From positions 1 to 19,728 of the forward strand of contig CAJUJZ010000020.1 of NCBI GenBank assembly GCA_910586745.1: 19,728 nucleotides of DNA, given 5' to 3'. Below the pieces are notes generated by a model. The model saw only the letters and a program-made list of their open reading frames with translations. It searched no databases and had not been told where the DNA came from. Positions within the stretch are counted from its first letter, which is position 1. Each line of letters opens with the position of its first letter. Below are positions 1-6,509 of this stretch, in pieces. Made by a program: the position numbers and the translations under genes. Source of the DNA: an uncultured Mucispirillum sp. Lineage in GTDB: Bacteria; Chrysiogenota; Deferribacteres; Deferribacterales; Mucispirillaceae.

Positions 1-2
1 TA

Positions 3-438
3 ATAATCAAATTAAGAAATAAAACACAGAAAAGTATAATAGCAGCATTAGATAAGTTAGAAAGAAAGTATAAAGATAAATTCAGCTTAATATTTAAGAG
101 CATAACAGTAGATAATGGTGTAGAATTTTTAGATATGGCAGGTTTAGAAAAATCAGTGTATGATAAAATATCTAAACGAACAACTATTTATTATGCTCAC
201 CCTTATTGTTCTTTGGAAAGATGAAGTAATGAGAATAATAATAAACTTATAAGAAAATTTATTAAAAAGAAAACTGATATTAAATATTTTTCAGCTGCTT
301 ATATTAAAAAAATTCGGGGACTGGATGAATAATTATCCTAGAAAATTATTTAATTATAAATCGGCTAATGATATATTTTATGAGAACTTAAAACTTCTGC
401 TTAAAATGTTGCAATCGTTTTTAGATTTTACAATTTAG
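3..438 (+). pseudogene. IS30-like transposase C-terminal fragment, degraded
   Basis: This is the C-terminal part of a DDE (integrase-core) transposase; its 5' part lies beyond the window edge or is lost. In frame from position 3 the translation contains TVDNGVEF, carrying the second catalytic Asp, then TTIYYAHPYCSLER, an in-frame TGA at 222-224 where the family has Gly, and SNENNNKLIRKF, which carries the catalytic Glu region. An extra base near 316-320 shifts the frame, after which WMNNYPRKLFNYKSANDIF continues from 322 and ends at TAG 436-438. The YAHPY, SNEN, NYPRKLFNYK series is typical of IS30-family transposases. The stop codon plus the frameshift make it non-functional. I see no terminal inverted repeat at its 3' end. 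Family assignment is by motif recognition only. Confidence 0.8.
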
Positions 439-459
439 AGTTTACACTAATATTTTCAC

Positions 460-488
460 TTGACAAATCAATTAAAGTTATATATAAA
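460..488 (+). promoter_or_regulatory. sigma70-type promoter for ffh
   Basis: A consensus -35 TTGACA (460-465) is followed after a 17-bp spacer by TATAAA (483-488). It lies after the transposase remnant and about 65 bp before the ffh start, so transcription of ffh and possibly the genes after it probably begins near 495. No experimental support is available from sequence alone. Confidence 0.6.
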
Positions 489-489
489 G

Positions 490-517
490 AATATCCCTGA
501 TTATTTTTAGGGATATT
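490..517 (+). promoter_or_regulatory. Leader hairpin upstream of ffh
   Basis: A perfect 9-bp inverted repeat (AATATCCCT 490-498, AGGGATATT 509-517) encloses a 10-nt loop. It lies just after the predicted promoter and before the ribosome-binding site, so it would form in the 5' leader. The following bases (ttatac) are only weakly U-rich, so it could be an attenuator, a leader-stability hairpin or a weak terminator. Confidence 0.5.
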
Positions 518-551
518 TTATACAAAAGAATAGGACGCAGGAGATTGAAAC

Positions 552-1907
552 TTGTTTGCGGATTTAAATGAAAAGCTTTCCGGTGTTTTTAAACGCCTAA
601 AAGGGGAAGCCCGCATAAGTGAAGCGAATATTGCAGAAGCTGTTAAGCAGGTTCGCATGGCTTTACTTGAAGCGGATGTTAACTATAAAGTTGTGAAATC
701 ATTTGTATCAGGAGTGCAGGAAGCTGCTCTTGGTGAATCTGTTATTAAAAGTATATCTCCAGCTCAACAGTTTATCAAAATTGTCCATGATAATCTTGTG
801 GATATTCTTGGCGGTCAAGATTATGAGCCGTCACTTCCATTACAGGCTATACCACCTACAATTATAATGCTTTCAGGCTTACAAGGTTCTGGTAAAACTA
901 CAAGTGCAGGCAAACTTGGTAGATATTTTGCCAAAGATGGTAAAAATGTATTACTGATTGCAGCAGATATTTACAGACCTGCAGCTATTGACCAGCTGGA
1001 AGTTTTAGGTAAAAATTTGAATATAGATGTATATTCAGATAAATCTTCAAAAGATGCAGTAAAAATTGCCCGTGATGGCTTAGAATATGCAAAAAAAGCT
1101 GCAAAAGATGTTGTTATAGTGGATACTGCAGGCAGGCTTCATATTGATGAAGAACTTATGCAGGAAGTTGAAAATGTAAAAAAAGCAATAGCTCCACATT
1201 ATACATTTTTTGTTGCAGATGCTATGACAGGTCAGGATGCTGTTAATGCTGCAACAGAATTTAACAATCGTCTTGAAATTACTGGTGTTATTTTAACAAA
1301 AACAGATGGTGATGCAAGAGGCGGTGCAGCACTTTCAATCAGATATGCAACAGGCAAGCCTTTAATGTTTATAGGTACAGGTGAAAAGTCAGATGAATTT
1401 GAACTTTTTCATCCAGACAGAATGGCTTCCCGTATTTTAGGTATGGGAGATATTGTATCTCTTGTTGAGCGTGCTCAGGAAGTTATTGATATAGAAGAAG
1501 CTGAAAATATGGCAGACAAGATTAAAACAGGTCTTGACTATAATGATATATTAAAGCAGTTTTCTATGATGAATAAAATAGGCTCTCTTGAAAGCATATT
1601 AAAAATGATACCTGGGCTTCCAAAAATAAACAGTGCAGATATTGATGAAAACCGTATTAAACGCACGCAGGCTATTATATACAGTATGACAAAAAGAGAA
1701 CGCACAAAACAGGATACTTTAAATGGCAGCCGTAAAAAGCGTATTGCCCGTGGTGCTGGCGTTTCTGTTAATGAAGTTAATAAGTTAATAGACCAGCTTA
1801 CTAATATGAATAAAATGATGAAAAAAGTAAGCCGTAAAGTAGGCGGCAAAACGCCAGATATGAATATGAAAGATTTAGCAAAAATAATGAAAGGTATGAA
1901 GTTTTAA
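552..1907 (+). CDS. ffh: Signal recognition particle protein Ffh
   Basis: This is the GTPase subunit of the signal recognition particle. It binds signal peptides of nascent membrane proteins and SRP RNA, and docks with FtsY. It has 451 residues, normal for the family. The N domain is about 1-90. The G domain carries the P-loop GLQGSGKTT (109-117), DTAGR (191-195) and TKTDGDARGG (249-258). The methionine-rich M domain, about 300-451, ends in a Met/Lys-rich tail. The start is TTG at 552: AGGAG at 539-543 sits 8 nt upstream, and the protein then begins MFADLNEKLSGVF, matching family N-termini. It follows its own promoter and leader hairpin. It is separated from rpsP by a repeat array, although these genes are commonly adjacent. 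No SRP RNA was recognised in the window. Confidence 0.97.
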   Translation: MFADLNEKLSGVFKRLKGEARISEANIAEAVKQVRMALLEADVNYKVVKSFVSGVQEAALGESVIKSISPAQQFIKIVHDNLVDILGGQDYEPSLPLQAIPPTIIMLSGLQGSGKTTSAGKLGRYFAKDGKNVLLIAADIYRPAAIDQLEVLGKNLNIDVYSDKSSKDAVKIARDGLEYAKKAAKDVVIVDTAGRLHIDEELMQEVENVKKAIAPHYTFFVADAMTGQDAVNAATEFNNRLEITGVILTKTDGDARGGAALSIRYATGKPLMFIGTGEKSDEFELFHPDRMASRILGMGDIVSLVERAQEVIDIEEAENMADKIKTGLDYNDILKQFSMMNKIGSLESILKMIPGLPKINSADIDENRIKRTQAIIYSMTKRERTKQDTLNGSRKKRIARGAGVSVNEVNKLIDQLTNMNKMMKKVSRKVGGKTPDMNMKDLAKIMKGMKF

Positions 1908-1933
1908 TAACTTTATAATGTAAGTAAGGATAA

Positions 1934-2281
1934 AATTTTAATAAAAAATATAAGGCATAAGATGTGCCGTTGCGAAGCATAAGCGATAGACAAATTTATT
2001 TTGTTGAAGCGTGTTTTAAAAATTTTAAGGACGAGTGAAGTTTACGAGAGCTGTTTTTCCCGCCTGAGTAGGAAGGAAAAAGAAAAACAGCTTTGGAAAA
2101 TTTTTAATAAAAATTATAAGGCATAAGATGTGCCGTTGCGAAGCATAAGCGATAGACAAATTTATTTTGTTGAAGCGTGTTTTAAAAATTTTAAGGACGA
2201 GTGAAGTTTACGAGAGCTGTTTTTCCCGCCTGAGTAGGAAGGAAAATGAAAAACAGCTTTAGAAAATTTTTAATAAAAATT
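1934..2281. repeat. Tandem pair of 166-bp structured intergenic repeats (array 1)
   Basis: This occupies nearly all of the 427-bp ffh-rpsP gap. Two head-to-tail copies with a 166-bp period (1949-2114 and 2115-2280) differ at only two positions (2081 against 2247, 2095 against 2261). Flanking AT-rich matter extends the similarity slightly upstream. Each unit has, in order: hairpin GGCA...TGCC (1954-1968, 2120-2134); a small hairpin around 1970-1982; a 17-nt hairpin with a TTTAT loop (1989-2005, 2155-2171); and a large inverted repeat AGCTGTTTTT/AAAAACAGCT (2049-2058/2083-2092, and 2215-2224/2249-2258) enclosing a purine-rich loop. No ORF or tRNA fits. The units are related to the array at 19461-19728. 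Function is unknown: a structured RNA or an extragenic palindromic element. Confidence 0.85.
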
Positions 2282-2300
2282 AAAATAAATTAAAAGAAAA

Positions 2301-2316
2301 ATAGACTAAAGTCTAT
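2301..2316 (+). promoter_or_regulatory. Small hairpin just upstream of the rpsP ribosome-binding site
   Basis: A perfect 6-bp stem, ATAGAC (2301-2306) and GTCTAT (2311-2316), has a TAAA loop and ends 7 nt before the AGGAGG at 2324-2329. It could modulate access to the rpsP translation start. It is short and may be chance in this AT-rich DNA. Confidence 0.3.
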
Positions 2317-2334
2317 ATAATTTAGGAGGCATAA

Positions 2335-2613
2335 GTGGCAACAAAAATTAGACTGATGCGTATGGGCCGTAAAAAGCGTCCATTCTACCGTATAGTAGTT
2401 GCAGATTCAAGAACAAGGCGTGATGGTGCTTTTATTGAAGTTATTGGTACATATAACCCATTACCAAATGAAATTGAACTAAAAATTGATGAAGAAAAAG
2501 CATTAAAATGGTTATCAGTAGGTGCCATTCCAACTGATACAGCTAAAAGCCTTATGAGCAAGTTAGGCATCATTAAAAAATTTGCAGAAAATAAAGTAAA
2601 AGCTGGAAAATAA
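2335..2613 (+). CDS. rpsP: 30S ribosomal protein S16
   Basis: S16 is a small-subunit protein that helps 16S rRNA folding. It has 92 residues, close to the usual bacterial length. The N-terminus MATKIRLMRMGRKKRPFYRI, then VVADSRTRRDG and IGTYNP, is diagnostic. The start is GTG at 2335, five bases after a strong AGGAGG (2324-2329). It opens the familiar rpsP-KH-rimM-trmD-rplS operon, and the next gene starts 2 nt after its stop. No clear promoter was found between the upstream repeat array and this gene, so it may be read from ffh or from within the array. Confidence 0.98.
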   Translation: MATKIRLMRMGRKKRPFYRIVVADSRTRRDGAFIEVIGTYNPLPNEIELKIDEEKALKWLSVGAIPTDTAKSLMSKLGIIKKFAENKVKAGK

Positions 2614-2615
2614 GT

Positions 2616-2846
2616 ATGAAAGAATTAGTTAATTATATTGTTACATCAATAGTAGAATTCCCTGAGCAGGTTAAAATAGAAGAAGGGGAAAATGAAAAAG
2701 GTAAAGTATTAAAACTTTATGTTGCTGAAAGTGATTTAGGTAAAGTAATTGGCAAACAGGGAAGAACAGCAAAATCTATCCGTTCTATATTAGCTGCAGC
2801 TTCTGCTCGTAAAGGCGAACGCTACGGGTTAGAAATTGTTGAATAG
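2616..2846 (+). CDS. khpA: KH-domain RNA-binding protein KhpA (YlqC family)
   Basis: A small single-KH-domain RNA-binding protein of 76 residues, the usual size. The KH signature is VIGKQGRTAKSIRSIL, containing the GxxG loop (GKQG) that contacts RNA. In other bacteria it lies between rpsP and rimM, as here, and it has been linked to RNA chaperoning together with KhpB/Jag. The start ATG is 2 nt after the rpsP stop with only a weak GGA upstream, suggesting translational coupling to rpsP. The exact RNA targets in this organism cannot be read from sequence. Confidence 0.95.
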   Translation: MKELVNYIVTSIVEFPEQVKIEEGENEKGKVLKLYVAESDLGKVIGKQGRTAKSIRSILAAASARKGERYGLEIVE

Positions 2847-2866
2847 TACTTATCAGCAGGTATGAT

Positions 2867-3382
2867 ATGAAGTTTATTTCCATAGGCAGAATAGCAGGTA
2901 CTTACGGGCTTGATGGTGAGCTTAAAATTAAGCCAAATACAAGCCATCCTGAACTTTTCAGCCAGATGGAATTTTTGTTATTAACTCAAGATAATGAGTT
3001 AAAAAGGTCTTTGAAAATTAAAGATATTAGGGAGCATAACAATCTTTTGATTGTGTGTCTTAAAGGAATTACTTCTGAAAGTGATGCTGCAAAGCTGAAA
3101 GGCTTAAATGTATCAATCACAGAAGATATGCTGCCAAAAGCAGATAATGATGAAGTTTACTGGTTTGAAATAGAAAATCTTCCAGTAGTTACATCTGATA
3201 AAGAAGAGATCGGCAGACTTGTTGATGTTATGGAATCAGGCTCAACTGATATATTCCGTATAGCGTTGCAGGATGGCAGATATGCACTTATATCTAATAA
3301 TAAAGACCATGTGCTTGAAATAAATACAGATAGTAAATATGTTGTCATATCAGAGCAAGGGTTAGTGTATGAAGACTTATAA
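2867..3382 (+). CDS. rimM: Ribosome maturation factor RimM
   Basis: RimM assists maturation of the 30S head and binds S19. It has 171 residues. The N-terminal RimM barrel (about 1-85) begins with GRIAGTYGLDGELKIKP, the typical G-x-hG-x-x-GELK opening. A C-terminal PRC-barrel-like part contains EVYWFEIENLPVVT and IGRLVDVMESGSTDIF. The start ATG at 2867 follows AGG at 2858-2860. Its 3' end overlaps the start of trmD by 14 bp, which implies coupled translation of the two RNA-modification and maturation genes. Confidence 0.96.
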   Translation: MKFISIGRIAGTYGLDGELKIKPNTSHPELFSQMEFLLLTQDNELKRSLKIKDIREHNNLLIVCLKGITSESDAAKLKGLNVSITEDMLPKADNDEVYWFEIENLPVVTSDKEEIGRLVDVMESGSTDIFRIALQDGRYALISNNKDHVLEINTDSKYVVISEQGLVYEDL

Positions 3383-4661
3383 TGTAATAACTATTTTTCC
3401 TGAAATGATAGAATCTGTATTCAAGCAGGGTGTTGTATCAAAGGCTGTAGAAAAGGGTATTATCAGTATAAACCCTGTTAATTTAAGGGATTATGCCGAA
3501 GGCCGCCATTTAGTTACTGATGATTATCAGTATGGTGGTGGGGCAGGGCTTGTAATGAAGCCAGAGCCTATATGTGAGGCTGTAGCTGCTCTTAAAGAAA
3601 AATCAGATACCTTTGTTGTACTTTTAGACCCACGCGGTGTAAAGTTTAATCAAAAGCAGGCTGAGAGATTTGCTGCAGATTATGATAATATAACATTTAT
3701 ATGTGGCAGATATGAAGGAGTAGATGAGCGTGTTAGACAGCTTGTTGTAGATATGGAGCTGTCACTTGGTGATTTTATACTTACCGGTGGTGAGTTTGCT
3801 GCAATCACTGCAATAGATTCCATTGCCCGTTTAGTCCCGGGGGTTCTTGGAGATGAAACAAGTGCAGATGATGAATCATTTACTACGGGGATGCTTGAGT
3901 ATCCACACTATACACGCCCGGTTGAATATAAAGGCTTAAAAGTGCCTGATGTGCTTACTAAGGGCAACCATGCAGAAATTTTAAAATGGCGCAGGGATAA
4001 AGCCTTAGAGATTACTCGTAAAAACAGGCCTGATTTATTAGATGTTTCTCTGCAAGATATAGAAAGCAGAAAAAAAATATGTGCAGAGAAGAAACGAGGT
4101 TTAAGTAAAAAACTTAAACTGAATGTTGCTTTAATGCATTATCCAATGAGAGATAAACAAGGGGATATAGTTGCAACAGCTATAACAAACTTAGATTTGC
4201 ACGATATTTCCCGCAGCTGTAGAACATACAGTGTAGAAAAATATTATGTAGTAACACCAATCAAAGCCCAAAGGGAGATAGCATTAAGAGTTATAAATCA
4301 CTGGATTGATGGTTTTGGCTCTACCTATAACCCAAATAGAATGGAAGCTTTTTCTCATACTGAGATAAAGGAAAGTTTTTCTGAAAGCTTACTTGATATT
4401 GAAAAACGGCATAAACAGCGTCCATTAATTGTGGCAACAACTGCCAAGGCTGACAGGGCAACAATTACAGCAAAGCAGTTAGGTGTTATAGCTGAGCAGC
4501 AGCCGGTTTTATTAATATTTGGTACAGGCTGGGGCTTTGCTGACGAAGTGCTTGAAACAGCAGATTACATTGTGGAACCTATTGAAGGTGTTGGTGAATT
4601 CAACCATTTATCAGTCCGCAGTGCTGTTGCAATACTTCTTGATAGAATTACAGAAATATAA
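3369..4661 (+). CDS. trmD: tRNA (guanine-N1)-methyltransferase TrmD fused to a second SPOUT RNA methyltransferase domain
   Basis: Residues 1 to about 225 are a complete TrmD, which makes m1G37 in tRNAs with S-adenosylmethionine and prevents +1 frameshifting. Motifs are DDYQYGGGAGLVMKPEP (51-67), CGRYEGVDER (112-121), SLGDFILTGGE (132-142), LEYPHYTRP (176-184) and KWRR (206-209). After a charged linker (about 226-250) the frame continues without a stop into about 180 more residues, from LNVALMHYPMRDKQG to IFGTGWGFADEV (384-395), VEPIEGVGEFNHLSVRSAV and LLDRI. This matches my memory of the Methyltrn_RNA_4 family (Thermotoga TM1570 type), a knotted SPOUT methyltransferase of unsettled substrate usually encoded as a separate gene beside trmD. 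The usual TrmD length is about 240-250 residues. The gene overlaps rimM and precedes rplS by 20 nt. Confidence 0.93.
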   Translation: MKTYNVITIFPEMIESVFKQGVVSKAVEKGIISINPVNLRDYAEGRHLVTDDYQYGGGAGLVMKPEPICEAVAALKEKSDTFVVLLDPRGVKFNQKQAERFAADYDNITFICGRYEGVDERVRQLVVDMELSLGDFILTGGEFAAITAIDSIARLVPGVLGDETSADDESFTTGMLEYPHYTRPVEYKGLKVPDVLTKGNHAEILKWRRDKALEITRKNRPDLLDVSLQDIESRKKICAEKKRGLSKKLKLNVALMHYPMRDKQGDIVATAITNLDLHDISRSCRTYSVEKYYVVTPIKAQREIALRVINHWIDGFGSTYNPNRMEAFSHTEIKESFSESLLDIEKRHKQRPLIVATTAKADRATITAKQLGVIAEQQPVLLIFGTGWGFADEVLETADYIVEPIEGVGEFNHLSVRSAVAILLDRITEI

Positions 4662-4681
4662 CATATTTCAGGAGGAATAAA

Positions 4682-5038
4682 ATGAAAAACAAAATCATCG
4701 AGGCGGTTGAGTCAGAATATATGGCAAAAGTTGTGCCATCTTTCCGCTCAGGCGATACTATTCGTGTAAACTTCCGCATCGTAGAAGGTAACAAAGAGCG
4801 TGTTCAGCCTTATGAAGGCGTTGTTATCAGAATCCATAGAGGAGGCGTAGGCAGCACTTTTACAGTTCGTAAAATTGTTGGAGATATTGGTGTAGAAAGA
4901 ACTTTCCCATTATATTCGCCAAGAATAGACAGCATTGAGCTTAAAAGAACTGGTCGTGTTCGCAGGGCTAAACTTTTCTATCTCCGTGCATTACGCGGTA
5001 AGGCTACTCGTATTAGAGAAAGAAAAAAAGGTTTCTAA
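4682..5038 (+). CDS. rplS: 50S ribosomal protein L19
   Basis: L19 is a large-subunit protein at the 30S-50S interface. It has 118 residues, normal length. Diagnostic segments are GDTIRVNFRIVEGNKERVQPYEGVVI, given here by its first and last parts (FRSGDTIRV, QPYEGVVIRI), then GVGSTFTVRKI, GVERTFPLYSP and LFYLRALRGKATRIRE. A strong AGGAGG (4670-4675) sits 6 nt before the ATG. It closes the rpsP-rimM-trmD-rplS operon, its usual position. Confidence 0.98.
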   Translation: MKNKIIEAVESEYMAKVVPSFRSGDTIRVNFRIVEGNKERVQPYEGVVIRIHRGGVGSTFTVRKIVGDIGVERTFPLYSPRIDSIELKRTGRVRRAKLFYLRALRGKATRIRERKKGF

Positions 5039-5048
5039 TATTATATTA

Positions 5049-5098
5049 GGGAAAATTTAATGTTTTCTCTTGACAATGTTTAATATTTTATTTAAAAA
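5049..5098 (+). promoter_or_regulatory. Possible promoter for rplM-rpsI, with a small hairpin
   Basis: The 91-bp rplS-rplM gap has a consensus TTGACA at 5070-5075, but the -10 at the right distance (5093-5098) is poor. Just upstream, GGGAAAA (5049-5055) can pair with TTTTCTC (5063-5069) with one G-U pair. There is no clean U-tract, so this is not a convincing terminator. The gap suggests that rplM-rpsI may have its own start of transcription. Confidence 0.3.
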
Positions 5099-5129
5099 AA
5101 TCTAACGAATGAATGAGGATTTATAAACT

Positions 5130-5561
5130 ATGAAATCAACATGGGCTAAACCAGGTTCCTTTGAACAAAAATGGTATCTTTACGATGCAGAAAATGTTAT
5201 CTTAGGTAGACTGGCTTCTAAAATTGCTATGACACTTATGGGAAAAAACAAACCTATCTATACACCATCTATAGATACTGGTGATTTTGTTGTTGTTGTT
5301 AATGCTGATAAAATTGCTACAACAGGTAAATTTAAATCAAGAGATAAAAAATATTACTGGCACACAGGCTATCTTGGCGGTATTAAAGAACGCTCTTATG
5401 CAGATATGATGGATAGGAAACCAGAAGAAGTTCTTCGTCTTGCAGTAGAAAGAATGCTTCCTAAAACTCGTCTTGGTCGTAAAATGATAAAAAAATTAAA
5501 AATTTATGCAGGTGCAGAGCATCCTCATGCAGCTCAAATGCCTGTAAAAGTAGAAATGTAG
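5130..5561 (+). CDS. rplM: 50S ribosomal protein L13
   Basis: L13 is an early-assembling large-subunit protein. It has 143 residues, the usual length. Key segments are KWYLYDAENVILGRLASKIA, KPIYTPSIDTGDFVVVVNADK, YYWHTGYLGG and the C-terminal KLKIYAGAEHPHAAQMP. The start ATG at 5130 follows AGG (5116-5118), spaced a little long. The rpsI start follows at 13 nt, the standard L13-S9 pair. Confidence 0.98.
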   Translation: MKSTWAKPGSFEQKWYLYDAENVILGRLASKIAMTLMGKNKPIYTPSIDTGDFVVVVNADKIATTGKFKSRDKKYYWHTGYLGGIKERSYADMMDRKPEEVLRLAVERMLPKTRLGRKMIKKLKIYAGAEHPHAAQMPVKVEM

Positions 5562-5574
5562 GAGGAGTTTGAAT

Positions 5575-5964
5575 ATGTCTAACTATAACTACGGAACAGG
5601 TAGAAGAAAAACATCAGTTTCCCGTGTTTTCATTAAACCAGGAAAAGGTGATATTAAAATCAACAATAAAACACTTGAAGAATACTTTGAGCGTATGACA
5701 CTGCGTCAAATCGTACTACAACCACTTGCTTTATTAAACCAAGAAGGTAAATTCGATTTATACATTACAGTAGCAGGCGGCGGTAAATCTGGCCAGGCAG
5801 GTGCTGTTCGTCATGGTCTTGCAAGAGCTTTAGAACAATTCAACCCAGAATTCCGTTCTGAAATGAAAAAAGCAGGCTTCATGACAAGGGATTCTCGTAT
5901 GGTTGAAAGAAAAAAATACGGGAAACCAAAAGCAAGAAAAAGCGATCAATACTCAAAACGTTAA
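5575..5964 (+). CDS. rpsI: 30S ribosomal protein S9
   Basis: S9's C-terminal tail reaches the P-site tRNA. It has 129 residues from ATG 5575. Characteristic segments are YGTGRRKTSVSRVFIKPG, GGGKSGQAGAVRHGLARAL, TRDSRMVERKKYGKPKARK and the conserved C-terminal SKR. A TTG at 5569 is in frame, but the AGGAGG (5560-5565), which overlaps the rplM stop codon, leaves 9 nt to ATG 5575 and only 3 nt to the TTG. I therefore chose the ATG. Confidence 0.98.
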   Translation: MSNYNYGTGRRKTSVSRVFIKPGKGDIKINNKTLEEYFERMTLRQIVLQPLALLNQEGKFDLYITVAGGGKSGQAGAVRHGLARALEQFNPEFRSEMKKAGFMTRDSRMVERKKYGKPKARKSDQYSKR

Positions 5965-6086
5965 TTGCAGCGGGTATTTGCTTTTACGATATTCTTTACC
6001 CTTGCCATATATGTTTTATTATTCCTCTTGTAAAATATACAATGTGGCGGGATATAATAGTAAAAATATCACTGTTTATATATATT

Positions 6087-6117
6087 ACTCCATTTGCTTA
6101 TGCAGGTGGAGTTTTTT
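6087..6117 (+). terminator. Rho-independent terminator downstream of rpsI
   Basis: ACTCCA (6087-6092) pairs with TGGAGT (6107-6112). The inner TGC/GCA can extend the stem across a small bulge, and six T's run from 6112 to 6117. It lies about 120 nt after the rpsI stop and before a long non-coding stretch, a sensible place to end the rplM-rpsI transcript. Confidence 0.55.
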
Positions 6118-6509
6118 ATGCAGCAGCTTATCTGCGGTTTAAAAATAAGTATTCTACATTTTTTTTAATATCGTGTAAAAAATAATAGTATTTTCTTATA
6201 AAATATTTGCAATTTATTAGTATTGCATATATTATATTAAAGATGGGCTTACCCCAAAAATTAGACTAATCCATATAATTAAGCTTATATGGAAAGAAAG
6301 TAATGAATATAGCAGTATTATTTAAGCTAAATTAGGTCTTATATTCAGACTGATTTATAAGCGAAATCTCACAGAAATGAGATATTTAAATATATTATGC
6401 ACTGCTGTAATATAAATAATGTAGATTTTCATCTCTAAAATCAGGTGAAAAATGATTTAGGATAAAATTTTTATAAGTCCAAAATTAAGTTAGTATGTGG
6501 AGAAAATTA
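6118..6509. other. Non-coding AT-rich gap between rpsI terminator and the TPR gene
   Basis: No supported gene is seen in this stretch. It is very AT-rich with many stop codons in all frames. A segment at about 6243-6270 (gggcttaccccaaaaattag) resembles IS3/IS150-type ends but has no convincing partner. No clear promoter for the following gene was found. A short frame of 47 codons (6042-6185) overlaps its left part and is treated under findings. Confidence 0.5.

Noticed and set aside
2061..2080. GGAAGGAA in the array 1 loop as a hint of SRP RNA, tempting because ffh is next door
   Set aside because: The surrounding bases do not form the SRP helix 8 tetraloop hairpin or its symmetric and asymmetric internal loops, and array 2 has no such pattern.
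1949..2280. Repeat arrays as CRISPR
   Set aside because: Units are about 166-171 nt with no short repeat and spacer alternation, and no cas genes are present.
2313..2321. TATAAT immediately before rpsP
   Set aside because: It lies 3 nt before the ribosome-binding site, so a transcript starting from it would lose that site, and no -35 is present.
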